The position numbers were made by a program, and so were the translations under genes. Under the pieces are notes generated by a model. It saw nothing but the letters and a program-made list of their open reading frames with translations. It was not told the DNA's origin and made no database searches. From CAZYFH01 sp965249175 (GTDB lineage Bacteria; Acidobacteriota; Vicinamibacteria; Vicinamibacterales; UBA8438): 64,000 bases of DNA. Location of the stretch: positions 3,968,001-4,032,000 of the forward strand of contig OZ252227.1 in the NCBI GenBank assembly GCA_965249175.1. The letters run 5' to 3'. This document shows, in pieces, positions 46,576-55,407 of this stretch; positions within the stretch are counted from its first letter, which is position 1; each line of letters begins with the position of its first letter.

Positions 46576-48207
46576 TTAGGCGTCGCGCGCCTCGTGATAT
46601 TCGACGACCATCGCGGTGACGTCGTCGTTTTGCGCCGCACCGGCCGTGAACTGCTTGACGCTGGCGAAGACATGCTCCAGCCGTGACTGGGCTTCCTGCG
46701 CCGTCATCGCGGTCAGACTCTCCACCAGGCGATCGTCGCCGAACTCCTCGTCGTCGGCGTCCATCGCCTCCGACACGCCGTCGCTGAACACGACGAGGAA
46801 ATCGCCCGGGCCCAGCGTGACCGTAGCCTCCACGAAGTCGACGCCATCGAACAGCCCGAGGACCATCCCGCCTTCCTCCAGACGTTGGACGGGCGCGCTC
46901 TTCGTCACGAGCATCGGCGCGTTGTGTCCGGCGTTGCAGTAGGTGAGACGGCCGTCGGGAAACAGCACCGCATAGAACAGCGTCACAAAACGACCCTGGA
47001 TCCCGCGGAGGACAAGCGCCTTGTTGACCGCCGCCATCGTGGCCGCCGGTCCGGCCCCGGCGCTGAGGTACGCCTGCGCGGTGAGGGACCCCTGCATCAT
47101 CGCGCCGAGCAGTGCCGCCGGTGGCCCCTTCCCGGCCACGTCACCGAGCGCGAACCCGAGCCCGCCCTCCGGCAGGTCGATGTACTCGAAGAAATCGCCG
47201 CCGATCGACCGGCACGGGATCGTTTCGGCCGCCGCTTCGAAGAACGCCCCCGTTCGATTGCGCGTCGGCAGCAGCGCCTGCTGAATCTCCGCGGCGGTGG
47301 CCATCTCCTGCTCGAGCCGGGCCTTCTCCAGCGCCGTCCGATACAGCTTCGCGTTCTCGATCGCCACCGCCGCCTCGTTCGCCAGCGTCTCGAGCGCGCT
47401 GCCTGTCGACGAGGCCAGCAACGTGCCCTTCTCGCGGCTGTCGAGATACAGCACACCGACTCGGCGCTCCTCGGTCGGCGCCGTGTCCTCGTCCGTGTAT
47501 TGCACCAGGCGCAACGGCACGCAGAGGACGTGCCGTATCCCAAGTGCGATCGTACCCATGTGCTTGTCGGCGAGGTCGCCGTCCAGCAGGTCCGCCTCGA
47601 TGCGGGTCTGGCCGGTCCGAAACACCTCTTCGGGAATCTTGCGGCTGGTCTCGAAGCCGCTCCCGGGCAACGTGGCGCGGTCGCGAGAGCGACCCATCTT
47701 GAACTCGAGCTCCCCTTCGGGGTTCGCGAGCATGATGAACCCGCGTTCGGCGCCGCTGACGTTAATCGACGAGTCCATCACGAGCCCCAGCACATCGTCG
47801 AGGACCCGAGCGGACCCCACCGCCCGCAGTCCCTCGAGCAGCGCCGCCACCTGACGTAGATCGCCGACGGCGTCCGAGCTCCGCTCGGTGACGGGCGCCG
47901 TCGCAGCGTCGGACAACAGAAACGTCATCTCGGCGCCGCCGCTGCGACCAAGCCGGATGCGGTCGCCGTGCGCGAGCGGGCCTTCCTGCACCGAATCGTC
48001 GTTAACGAACGTCCCGTACCGCGAACCGCGATCGCGAATCGTATAGCCGCCCTCGGCGGTGACGATCTCGGCGTGGTCGCGTGAGATCTCACCGCTCGGC
48101 AGGTGCAGGTCGCTCCCCACACGGCGGCCGATCAGGAACGGGAGCTTTTCGACCGTCACGATTCGACGGCCCATCGAATCGGTGACCTCGAGGCGCGGAT
48201 CTGGCAT
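46576..48207 (-). CDS. FHA-GAF-SpoIIE (PP2C) serine phosphatase
   Basis: The 543-aa protein joins three signalling domains. An FHA domain spans residues 5-95 (FLIGRRVGSDLHL, SRDHAEI, GSRYGTFVND) and binds phosphothreonine. A GAF domain spans about 125-290. The SpoIIE-type PP2C domain runs 315-540, with metal-binding motifs GGDFFEYIDL, GDVAGKGPPAALLGA and VFSDGVSEAMDADDEEFGDDR. This is an RsbU-like layout, so its target may be an anti-sigma antagonist, though none is linked. I chose the ATG at 48207 (MPDPRLEVTD). The gene lies 17 nt after the zinc-ribbon protein gene and probably shares its transcript. Confidence 0.9.
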   Translation of the reverse strand: MPDPRLEVTDSMGRRIVTVEKLPFLIGRRVGSDLHLPSGEISRDHAEIVTAEGGYTIRDRGSRYGTFVNDDSVQEGPLAHGDRIRLGRSGGAEMTFLLSDAATAPVTERSSDAVGDLRQVAALLEGLRAVGSARVLDDVLGLVMDSSINVSGAERGFIMLANPEGELEFKMGRSRDRATLPGSGFETSRKIPEEVFRTGQTRIEADLLDGDLADKHMGTIALGIRHVLCVPLRLVQYTDEDTAPTEERRVGVLYLDSREKGTLLASSTGSALETLANEAAVAIENAKLYRTALEKARLEQEMATAAEIQQALLPTRNRTGAFFEAAAETIPCRSIGGDFFEYIDLPEGGLGFALGDVAGKGPPAALLGAMMQGSLTAQAYLSAGAGPAATMAAVNKALVLRGIQGRFVTLFYAVLFPDGRLTYCNAGHNAPMLVTKSAPVQRLEEGGMVLGLFDGVDFVEATVTLGPGDFLVVFSDGVSEAMDADDEEFGDDRLVESLTAMTAQEAQSRLEHVFASVKQFTAGAAQNDDVTAMVVEYHEARDA

Positions 48208-48224
48208 AGCGTCTCGAAATGCTA

Positions 48225-48506
48225 TCACCGCGTCAGGCGCAGGCGCCACGCAAGCAGGCCGCCGGCCGCTGCCAGCATCGCCCACACGAAGCGATCGGGG
48301 GGCTTATCTCCGGACAGCTGCATCATGAAGAACCCAACCACCAGGATCAGCACGGCGGCCAACCCGATGGGGATCCAGACGCGCCTGGTCAACGACCGAT
48401 GCGCTGCCGGCACCGGTTCACGCGTGCGCTCGCTCGTCGCCGCCCCGCATCGAAAGCAGATCAACGCCGTGTCGGCGATGTCCGTCCCACACTGCTGACA
48501 GGTCAT
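48225..48506 (-). CDS. Small zinc-ribbon membrane protein
   Basis: The 93-aa protein starts with a zinc ribbon (CQQCGTDIADTALICFRCG, Cys3, Cys6, Cys17, Cys20) followed by two hydrophobic helices (IPIGLAAVLILVVGFFMM and FVWAMLAAAGGLLAW). No function is known. The preceding and following genes are on the same strand, so it may be co-transcribed with the SpoIIE-type phosphatase. Confidence 0.75.
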   Translation of the reverse strand: MTCQQCGTDIADTALICFRCGAATSERTREPVPAAHRSLTRRVWIPIGLAAVLILVVGFFMMQLSGDKPPDRFVWAMLAAAGGLLAWRLRLTR

Positions 48507-48528
48507 GATCGCGGTCCGAGGTCAGGGC

Positions 48529-49530
48529 TCACGGGCTCCTAGAACCGGCCGCAATGCGGCGGCGGATCTCGCGGGAGAGCTGCGCCAGCTCGATGAGCAG
48601 CCGCTCGAGGTGCGCCTCGAAGCGTTCGGTCGTCATCGTGGCTTTCGCTGCTTTCCAGGTGGCGACTTCCGCTTCGAGCACGGATCGGCGGGCCACTAGC
48701 GGGGCAAGCGCGGGATCACCGGCCGCCGTCGGCCTGTCGACGCCCGCACCCACGTAGAGGCTGGCGGCAAGCGCGCCATCCGCTCCCACGCCGTCGGCCT
48801 CGGTGCCCGCGCCGTCCCCTGAGTCGTCGAGCATCGGTCGCTCGGTCGCGAGACGCCCCTGCTGCTGATACCAGCGCCGGACGTCGCCACTTGCGTGGGC
48901 GAACGCCTCCCACACGGAGATGCGACCGTTCTTGTCTCGATCGCTCGACGGCTCTCGGAAAGCGCCCACGAAGAACTCGGGAAACACGGTGTCATAGCGC
49001 TGCACGGGCGACTCGGTCGCCGCGATTGTCACCCGCCGGTCACCCGCCATCCGGTCGAGGAACGCGAAGCTCGCCGCGGTCGTGTTGACGAAGACGACAT
49101 GCCCCGGGAGCGGCGCAAGGAGCGCGCGCCACTCGGCCGCCTCCAGGTCGGGTCCGACCAGGTTGAACTTCGCGTCGATCCCGTCGAAGGTCCCATGACC
49201 AAACAGCACGACGAGCAAGACGGCATCGTCGCCCATTCGGGTCTTGAGGGCGCCGATCGCCTGCTGCACCCCCTCGCGCGACGCGCGGCCAACCCCCGGA
49301 CCGGGCGTCTCCGCCAGCACGATGAGGTGATCGTCGCGGAAGTCCGCCCGATCACGCCATGCGCCGATCAGCGTCGACCGCCACCGTTCCTGACGTTCCG
49401 CGTACTCAGCGCCACCCGCAGCGCCGGACACGATGAGCGTGAAATACTCGTCTGCCGACGCCACGACGGGCGCCGTCAGGAACAGCGCGAATCCGAGGAC
49501 ACGCCCGAGCCGGCTCGTCACGAGGCTCAC
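48529..49530 (-). CDS. Caspase/legumain-fold protein lacking the catalytic Cys, with EF-hand loop
   Basis: The 333-aa precursor has a signal peptide (VTSRLGRVLGFALFLTAPVVASA). The C13/caspase-like fold shows the catalytic His strand LLVVLFGHGTFDG near residue 105. The next strand, HVVFVNTTAASFAFLD, has Thr where active peptidases have Cys, so proteolysis is unlikely. A canonical EF-hand loop DRDKNGRISVWE lies near 195, and DDSGDG forms a second partial one. A helical, coiled-coil-prone tail ends the protein. I chose the GTG at 49530 after AGGTGG. It is the last gene of the MoxR/DUF58 cluster. Confidence 0.7.
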   Translation of the reverse strand: MSLVTSRLGRVLGFALFLTAPVVASADEYFTLIVSGAAGGAEYAERQERWRSTLIGAWRDRADFRDDHLIVLAETPGPGVGRASREGVQQAIGALKTRMGDDAVLLVVLFGHGTFDGIDAKFNLVGPDLEAAEWRALLAPLPGHVVFVNTTAASFAFLDRMAGDRRVTIAATESPVQRYDTVFPEFFVGAFREPSSDRDKNGRISVWEAFAHASGDVRRWYQQQGRLATERPMLDDSGDGAGTEADGVGADGALAASLYVGAGVDRPTAAGDPALAPLVARRSVLEAEVATWKAAKATMTTERFEAHLERLLIELAQLSREIRRRIAAGSRSP

Positions 49531-49601
49531 GCGTCCACCTGGCACTCTGCACCCCAGCGACCGTGGAATCCGCACGGCTTCTGCCGTCGAGCGACCGTCC
49601 C

Positions 49602-51818
49602 TCACCTCAGTCCCCACCGACGCCGCAGCGACCACTCGGCCGCCAGCGCTGCCGCCAGAATCAGAAAGACCCACGCGTTGTGCCAGAGCGGCCGCACCGT
49701 CGGCGCAACATCCGCGGTCATGCCGTCCACGATGAGCCGACGCAACGCGGTGACGTCGTCTTGCACAACATAGCGGCCCCCGCTCACCGAGGCGGTGCGT
49801 TGGAGCGCGGCTTCGTCCAGCCAGGGGTCGGCCATCTCGGGGTCGGCCCCACCGACGAGGAACCACGTGCTCGCCGCGCCCAGCCGTTCGCCGCGGTGAT
49901 CGACGACTGCCTCGGCACGATAGACGCCCGGGTCGCGCGGAGACAGCTCGGCGCCGTACAACCCCGCGCCACCGCCGCCCAGCACCGGACGTATCACATC
50001 GGTGCCGCCACCCGGTCCGGTCACCGTCACGACGGGCGCGGCGTCGAGGATCGGCGTGTGGTCCGCGTCGCTCACCCGCACGTCGAGGTGCATGGACGCC
50101 CCCGGGTCACCGCCGCCACGTGTGGTCACGCTGATCGGATCGGGCGCCGCGCCGCCGAGCCAGCGGGCGACCTGCCCCCAGTACGTCTCGTAAGTCCGCT
50201 CCTCTGCCGGCAGCAGCATGCGCCATCGCCAGGCGGCGCGTCCGGCGAAGACCATCGCGCGCCCGCCACCGTGTCGGTGCACGACGATCAGCGGCCGCGT
50301 GACACCGGGCCGCTCGTCTGTGGCCACCGCGAGCACACTCGCTCCCGGTTTGACGTCGCCCACTCCAACGGCCCCCGCGAGCGCCGGCACACGCTGCCAG
50401 CGAGCGCGAGTTTCGTCGACGGTCGGCGCGAGCTGCATCATCGCGTGGCCGGCGCCGTCCGCCGTCAGCACCAAGGTGGCGGGGCCGCCGGCACCGCGAT
50501 AGTCACCCATCCGCGCTTGATCCACGAGCTCCACCGGCACGGCAGCCTCGAGCGCGGAACCGGCCAGGCCGTTGCGGTCGAGCGTGGCCGGCCCCAGCAG
50601 CAACAGGCCGCCCCCACGATCGGCGACGAAATCGGCAGTCATCTCCAATTGATTCGGCCGGAAGAACCCCGGCTCGATATTGGCCAGCACCACAGCGTCG
50701 TATCGGAACAGCGCCTCGCGCGTGAGCGGATAGCCCGTGGCCAGGGCACGTGTGCGCGCGGGATCTCCCTGCACGTAGAACGTATGCTCGCCGCGGTCGT
50801 TCAGGCCCTTGCGGACGACGGCATCGAGCGCGATTCCCGGATCCGCGTGCCAGACCCGCTTGAGAAAGCTATGGTCGTGACCGGGCGATCCTTCGATCAT
50901 CAAGACGCGCCGGGGCCGGGTCGGCGGCGGCACGAGCACGCTCCGACCGTTGTTTTCGATCACGAGCTCGCGCGACGCCGTCGGCACCTCGACGGTATAG
51001 AGCGTCGCGACATCCGGCTTGGGCGCCGCGCGGAACGTGATGCGCACCGGTTGCCCGTCGCCGGGTGGGACCACCCGCCGGACTTGGGACAACGCCCCGT
51101 CCTCGAAGAGGCGGATCTCGAACGGCGTGCTCCCGAAACCGTGACTGACCGCCGAGACGTTGAGATCGATGAGCGAATCCGTGGCCGTCGCAACCCCGGC
51201 CGTCACGGCGATCACCTCCCGATCCGGCCCTGGGCGCGGCGCCCCGACACCGACGGTGTAGACCGGCGGCATGCCGATCTCGCCGGCAACGGATGCGGCG
51301 GCGCGCGCGCCGTTCTCACCGCCGTCCGAGATCACGACAATCCCGGCGACCGGACGCCCCCGATAGCGCTCCGCGACCGCGTCGAGCGCGCCCGCCAGGT
51401 CGGTACGCCGCGCGTCAGCGGCTGTCGTCTCCAGCGCGACGTCGACGAGCGCCTCGCCGAACCCCAGCACCTCGACCGGAACGGCGGGCGCGAGCAGCGG
51501 GACGACCCGGTCACGAGCCAGAGCGACGGCCTGATCAATGCGCGAGCGGCCGGCCGCGTCCACGACGCGCATGCTCCGCGACAGGTCGAGCAGAACCGGG
51601 ACCACGGCGTCACCGAGCGACGCCGGCTCGGTGCGCACCGGCCGGAACAGCACGAGGAGCAGGAGCAGCAACACCGCCGCCCGCAGGCCGACGAGGGTCC
51701 CGCGCTGGGTGAGCGACAATGGCACCACCGGCCGGCGATAGGCGCCGTACCCGAGCAGCACCGCCACCGCGACCGCAAGCACCGGTCCCCACCACGGCAC
51801 GCCAGCGGCTAAGTACAT
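49602..51818 (-). CDS. vWA and GATase-like membrane protein of the MoxR cluster
   Basis: The 738-aa protein has two N-terminal helices (VLAVAVAVLLGYGAY and LRAAVLLLLLLVLF), then a von Willebrand A domain with MIDAS motif LLDLSRSM near residue 78 and VVISDGGENG. A class I glutamine-amidotransferase-like region follows (VLMIEGSPGHDHSFLKRVW, LANIEPGFFRPNQLEMTADFV) without an obvious nucleophile Cys. A final helix (AWVFLILAAALAAEWSL) ends the chain, so most of it is periplasmic. It starts 4 nt after the DUF4175 stop. Comparable proteins occur in Bat-like operons; direct function is unknown. Confidence 0.75.
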   Translation of the reverse strand: MYLAAGVPWWGPVLAVAVAVLLGYGAYRRPVVPLSLTQRGTLVGLRAAVLLLLLLVLFRPVRTEPASLGDAVVPVLLDLSRSMRVVDAAGRSRIDQAVALARDRVVPLLAPAVPVEVLGFGEALVDVALETTAADARRTDLAGALDAVAERYRGRPVAGIVVISDGGENGARAAASVAGEIGMPPVYTVGVGAPRPGPDREVIAVTAGVATATDSLIDLNVSAVSHGFGSTPFEIRLFEDGALSQVRRVVPPGDGQPVRITFRAAPKPDVATLYTVEVPTASRELVIENNGRSVLVPPPTRPRRVLMIEGSPGHDHSFLKRVWHADPGIALDAVVRKGLNDRGEHTFYVQGDPARTRALATGYPLTREALFRYDAVVLANIEPGFFRPNQLEMTADFVADRGGGLLLLGPATLDRNGLAGSALEAAVPVELVDQARMGDYRGAGGPATLVLTADGAGHAMMQLAPTVDETRARWQRVPALAGAVGVGDVKPGASVLAVATDERPGVTRPLIVVHRHGGGRAMVFAGRAAWRWRMLLPAEERTYETYWGQVARWLGGAAPDPISVTTRGGGDPGASMHLDVRVSDADHTPILDAAPVVTVTGPGGGTDVIRPVLGGGGAGLYGAELSPRDPGVYRAEAVVDHRGERLGAASTWFLVGGADPEMADPWLDEAALQRTASVSGGRYVVQDDVTALRRLIVDGMTADVAPTVRPLWHNAWVFLILAAALAAEWSLRRRWGLR

Positions 51819-51822
51819 GGAT

Positions 51823-54800
51823 CTACCGGCGCCCGGACGGTGGCTCGGTCAACGATCGGTAGTACTGATCGACCAGCCCGCGGTAGCCCGCCGGGACCCG
51901 TTCATCGGCGCCGACGTGATGCCGGCCATCCTGGTCTTCCGCGGCCCGCTCGCGTGACGCCGCCACCTCGAACGCTTCGATGGCCAGGCGCACGTCGTCG
52001 CGAAGACTCGCCCACTCGGCAAGGTCTTGGCGGGCCGCGTCGGTCCCAGGCGCGGCGCCGCTGAACCAGTGCTCGGCCCAGCGCGCGAGGTCTCGGTCGA
52101 TCGTCGGCCGCGCGTGGCGTGCCCGCTCGAGCAGCTCGGGCAACTCCGTCAGCTGTCGCGTCAGCTGCTCTTGCAACGCGCCCAATGCGGCACCCCCTCC
52201 CGGGCTACCTGCCGACGCGTTGCCTCCCGCGTCGGCCAACTGTTCGAGCTGTCGTTCGATCTGGTCGAGTTGGTGCCGGAGGGCGCGCGCCGCGTCGAGC
52301 GCCTCGCGCAGACCCGCTTCGGCCGCATCGGGGTCAGCGGCTGTCCGTAGCGTCGCGGCGACCCGGTGCAACACGTCGGCGAGTGCGTCGTCCGCGGCGG
52401 CGATCGCGTCGAGGTCGGCGCCCCCCGACGCACCTTCGTCGGGGGTGGGCGGGTCACGCAGCCGCTCGGCCAGGCCTCGCATCCGCGCACCCGGAGCCTC
52501 CCGCGCCAGATCGCCGGCAGCGCCAGCCAGCGCCTCGCGTGCATTGCCGGTCGCCGATCGCACCAGCTCGCCGACGCCGTCCTCGAGAGAATCCGCGCGG
52601 CGCGCGAGCTGGTCGCGATCCTCCGCGAGGCGAGTCCTGGCGTCGCGGCCGGACGGACCGACCTCCATCCGCCGCGTCTGCGTCGCCATGTCGCGCTGGG
52701 CGTCCGCCAGCTGCTGTGCCTCCAGCTGCAGCGACCCGAGCGCCACCCGCGCCCCGCGCTCTGAGGCGCGGCTCAACCGGCGCTCCAAATCGTGCAACCG
52801 CCCCACCGTTTCTTCTCCCGCCTCCGCAGCGACTGCCGGGTCGTTTCGTCCGAGCGCGCTCAGGGCGCGCCGCATCCGGTCGGTAATCCCAGCTCCGCCT
52901 TCGCCGATCTGTCCGCTCTGTCCGGTCGGGCCGCTCTGTCCGGTCGGACCGCTCTGTCCGGTTTCCCCGGTCTGTGCGGCCTGGCGCGCGCCCATCAACT
53001 GTCGCTCGAGGTCGGCCATCTGCTCACGCAGCTCGTTTTGCTCACGGGTCAGACGCTCGAGCCGCCGCTGGAGTTCCGCAGGGTCAAGCGTTGTCTGCGT
53101 GTCGGCCAGCTCTTGGTGTTGCCGATTCAAGCGGGTCTGACGCTCGGCGAGCTCCCGCACGCGACGGAGCGCCTCGCTCTCCTCAGCCGCATCGGAGGCG
53201 CTGTCCGGCGTGCGATTCTCGTAGTTCGTTTCCTGCTCGCGTCGCAGCTCGCGATCGAAAAGCGCGGACAGGTCTTCTCGGGCCTGCGTGCCGGGCGACG
53301 ATGCGCCCTGGCTGGCCTGCTGCGAGACACGGGTGCGGCGTATCTCCGCCTGCACCCGGAGTAGCTGATTCAGCGCGTCCATCTCGTGGGGAATCGCCGG
53401 ACCAGTCTCGCCGGCCCGCAGCGCCGCGGCGGCCTCACCCATCGCCTCGACGGCGAGGGCCATGGTGTCAGTGTCGTGCGCCACCTCGCCGGTGGGGGTC
53501 GCCAGGCCGGTCTCGCGATCGCGCCCCTTCATCCGATCCGCAATTCGAGCGGCCGCGCGGCGTAACTCATCTTGCGCCCCGGCCACCGCCGGCAAGTCGT
53601 CGCCACGCGCGCCACCGGGTCTCTCCCGGTCGAGGCGCCAGGTGGCCACGATGATCTGCTTCTGCACCCGCACGAGATCGCCGACCTCGCCTGCGTCAGC
53701 GGCCGTCCCCGACTGGCTCGGCGCCTCCTCGAACTCCCGATCGAACGGACGCACCTCGAGAAAGAAGATGTCGCTGCGCGATTCGCGGGCGTCCCGGCTG
53801 GTGTTCGTGTCTCGCGCGCGCACGTAATAGCTGATGAAATCGCCGGGGACCACGTCGAGGTCCTCCGCGTAGATCGTGTGGGTGCCGACGGCATGCCGCG
53901 CGCGCGGACCGGAACGGAGGTCGATACTACGCGTCTCGCGCCCGACCACCGTATACACGAGGTCGAACCGCTCGATCCCGAAATCGTCCTCCACCCGCGC
54001 CTCGATGACCGCTTCCTCCAACCGGGTAATCTCGCGGTCCCCCGCCGGTCGCAGGATCTCGACCAGTGGTGGACGATCGAAGATCGTGCGCACGAAGTAG
54101 TCGACGTCGCCCGACGAGGCGAGCCCGTCGCCGTCGACCAGCGCAACGCGGTAGGTGTCGTCGGTCTGGACCTCGAACGAGACGGACCATCGCCGCGCTC
54201 CCTCCGGACGCAGCTCGAGCACGTCGCCGCCGCCCATGCGCAACGCGCCTCGCGAGACCGGCTCGTCCGCGACGACGGTCACGGTCACCGCCGTCCCCTC
54301 GGGCGCGTAGATGTCGCCACCGTCCACGTCGACGCGCGGCGGAAGGCCGGTAAACGCGGGATAGCGATAGGTCACGTCGACCCGCTCGACCGACGGGGGC
54401 ACGAGGGCCGTGACCCCGTACTCCTCTGAACTGAGCGTCGCTGCGCTGACCCGGTACGTAAAGCTGTCGGTCACCGACGGGATCTCGACGCGGTAGCCGT
54501 CGTCCCGCGCGCGCATGGCGAGCACCTCCATGCTGCCATCGGCGCGAAGGACGGTCACGGCTGGAAACGAGCGTGCGGGTGCACCGAACGTCCCCCCGAG
54601 ACGCGCGCGAATCTCGAGCGGATCCCCCGTGACGACGCGCGCGTCGCCCGGCTCGACCTCGAGCGTGGCGGTTGCGGGAAATGCGTGCAGCCACGTGCTG
54701 CGCGCGATGCGATCGATCGAGCCGAACCCGAGCACGGCGGCGATCAGCAGCGACGCGACCGCCACCGCCCCGCGTACGATGGAGCGACGCACGTGTTGGT

Positions 54801-55218
54801 CCGAGACGATCCGGTTGAGGTCGACATCGCGGGTCCGGGCGGCCGCATCCCACAGGACGAGCTCGCGAAACGGCGATGCCGTGCCGGGCGCCACGGCGGT
54901 CGCGCTCGCAAGTCGGTCCTCCAACTCCGGACAGCGCTCTTCCACGAAACGCGCGAGCTGTCGGTCGGTCGGCGCCCGGCGCAACGGCCACAGGGTGCGA
55001 ACGGCGAACGCGACCGCCGCCAGGCCGGCAACGTTGCCGAGGAGAATCAGCGCGATATCGGCTGGCTCGACGAAGCGGTCGACGCCGATCACGACCAGGA
55101 GCACGGCCAGGGCCACGCCCACGGCCCGCACGGTCGCGCGCATCACGACAGTCGTTCGCCACCGTCGTCGCACGGCCCGGAGAAAGCCTCGGAGCTCGCT
55201 CAGATAGGCGTCGGCCAC
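51823..55218 (-). CDS. DUF4175-like giant helical membrane protein
   Basis: The 1131-aa protein has two N-terminal helices (VGVALAVLLVVIGVDRF, IALILLGNVAGLAAVAFAV) and a third near 155, then a beta-rich region at 180-440, then long coiled-coil stretches from about 610 to the end (ELAERQTRLNRQHQELADTQ, LEQLADAGG). It matches the DUF4175 type seen downstream of DUF58/BatA genes. A run of eight Gly-X-Y triplets (GETGQSGPTGQSGPTGQSGQ) is encoded at about 52891-52971 and could form a collagen-like or flexible linker. It is probably a scaffold in the periplasm. Confidence 0.75.
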   Translation of the reverse strand: MADAYLSELRGFLRAVRRRWRTTVVMRATVRAVGVALAVLLVVIGVDRFVEPADIALILLGNVAGLAAVAFAVRTLWPLRRAPTDRQLARFVEERCPELEDRLASATAVAPGTASPFRELVLWDAAARTRDVDLNRIVSDQHVRRSIVRGAVAVASLLIAAVLGFGSIDRIARSTWLHAFPATATLEVEPGDARVVTGDPLEIRARLGGTFGAPARSFPAVTVLRADGSMEVLAMRARDDGYRVEIPSVTDSFTYRVSAATLSSEEYGVTALVPPSVERVDVTYRYPAFTGLPPRVDVDGGDIYAPEGTAVTVTVVADEPVSRGALRMGGGDVLELRPEGARRWSVSFEVQTDDTYRVALVDGDGLASSGDVDYFVRTIFDRPPLVEILRPAGDREITRLEEAVIEARVEDDFGIERFDLVYTVVGRETRSIDLRSGPRARHAVGTHTIYAEDLDVVPGDFISYYVRARDTNTSRDARESRSDIFFLEVRPFDREFEEAPSQSGTAADAGEVGDLVRVQKQIIVATWRLDRERPGGARGDDLPAVAGAQDELRRAAARIADRMKGRDRETGLATPTGEVAHDTDTMALAVEAMGEAAAALRAGETGPAIPHEMDALNQLLRVQAEIRRTRVSQQASQGASSPGTQAREDLSALFDRELRREQETNYENRTPDSASDAAEESEALRRVRELAERQTRLNRQHQELADTQTTLDPAELQRRLERLTREQNELREQMADLERQLMGARQAAQTGETGQSGPTGQSGPTGQSGQIGEGGAGITDRMRRALSALGRNDPAVAAEAGEETVGRLHDLERRLSRASERGARVALGSLQLEAQQLADAQRDMATQTRRMEVGPSGRDARTRLAEDRDQLARRADSLEDGVGELVRSATGNAREALAGAAGDLAREAPGARMRGLAERLRDPPTPDEGASGGADLDAIAAADDALADVLHRVAATLRTAADPDAAEAGLREALDAARALRHQLDQIERQLEQLADAGGNASAGSPGGGAALGALQEQLTRQLTELPELLERARHARPTIDRDLARWAEHWFSGAAPGTDAARQDLAEWASLRDDVRLAIEAFEVAASRERAAEDQDGRHHVGADERVPAGYRGLVDQYYRSLTEPPSGRR

Positions 55219-55243
55219 GAACAGATTATGCCATCGTGCGGCT

Positions 55244-55407
55244 TAGCAGCCCGTGGTGAAAGTGCCGCTGCATTCGACCGGCGATGCATCCTGGCTGGCG
55301 GCGTTGCTCCTCGGTCACATATGCCCAATATTCTCCCTCGTCGCGCCTTGCCAACCGGGCGCCTCACCGGTCTCGGTGCGACGCGGCACTTTCACCACGG
55401 GCTGCTA
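55244..55407. mobile_element. 164-bp MITE-like element with perfect 25-bp inverted ends
   Basis: Arms 55244-55268 and 55383-55407 are exact reverse complements over 25 bp, starting TAGCAGCCCGTGGTGAAAG. The 114-bp interior has no coding potential. The right arm supplies the last 15 codons of the BatA-vWA gene (LAARGESAASHRDR and stop at 55364). The word at 58204-58216 and at 43-55 looks like solo ends of the same family. Confidence 0.8.

Noticed and set aside
48529..49530. Active C13/caspase protease
   Set aside because: The Cys position is Thr and no nearby Cys could replace it; kept as a fold assignment only.
49563..51812. Plus-strand open frame of about 750 codons opposite the vWA/GATase gene
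   Set aside because: Low-complexity His/Arg/Gly sequence without domains; the minus strand has a clear protein with helices and MIDAS motif.
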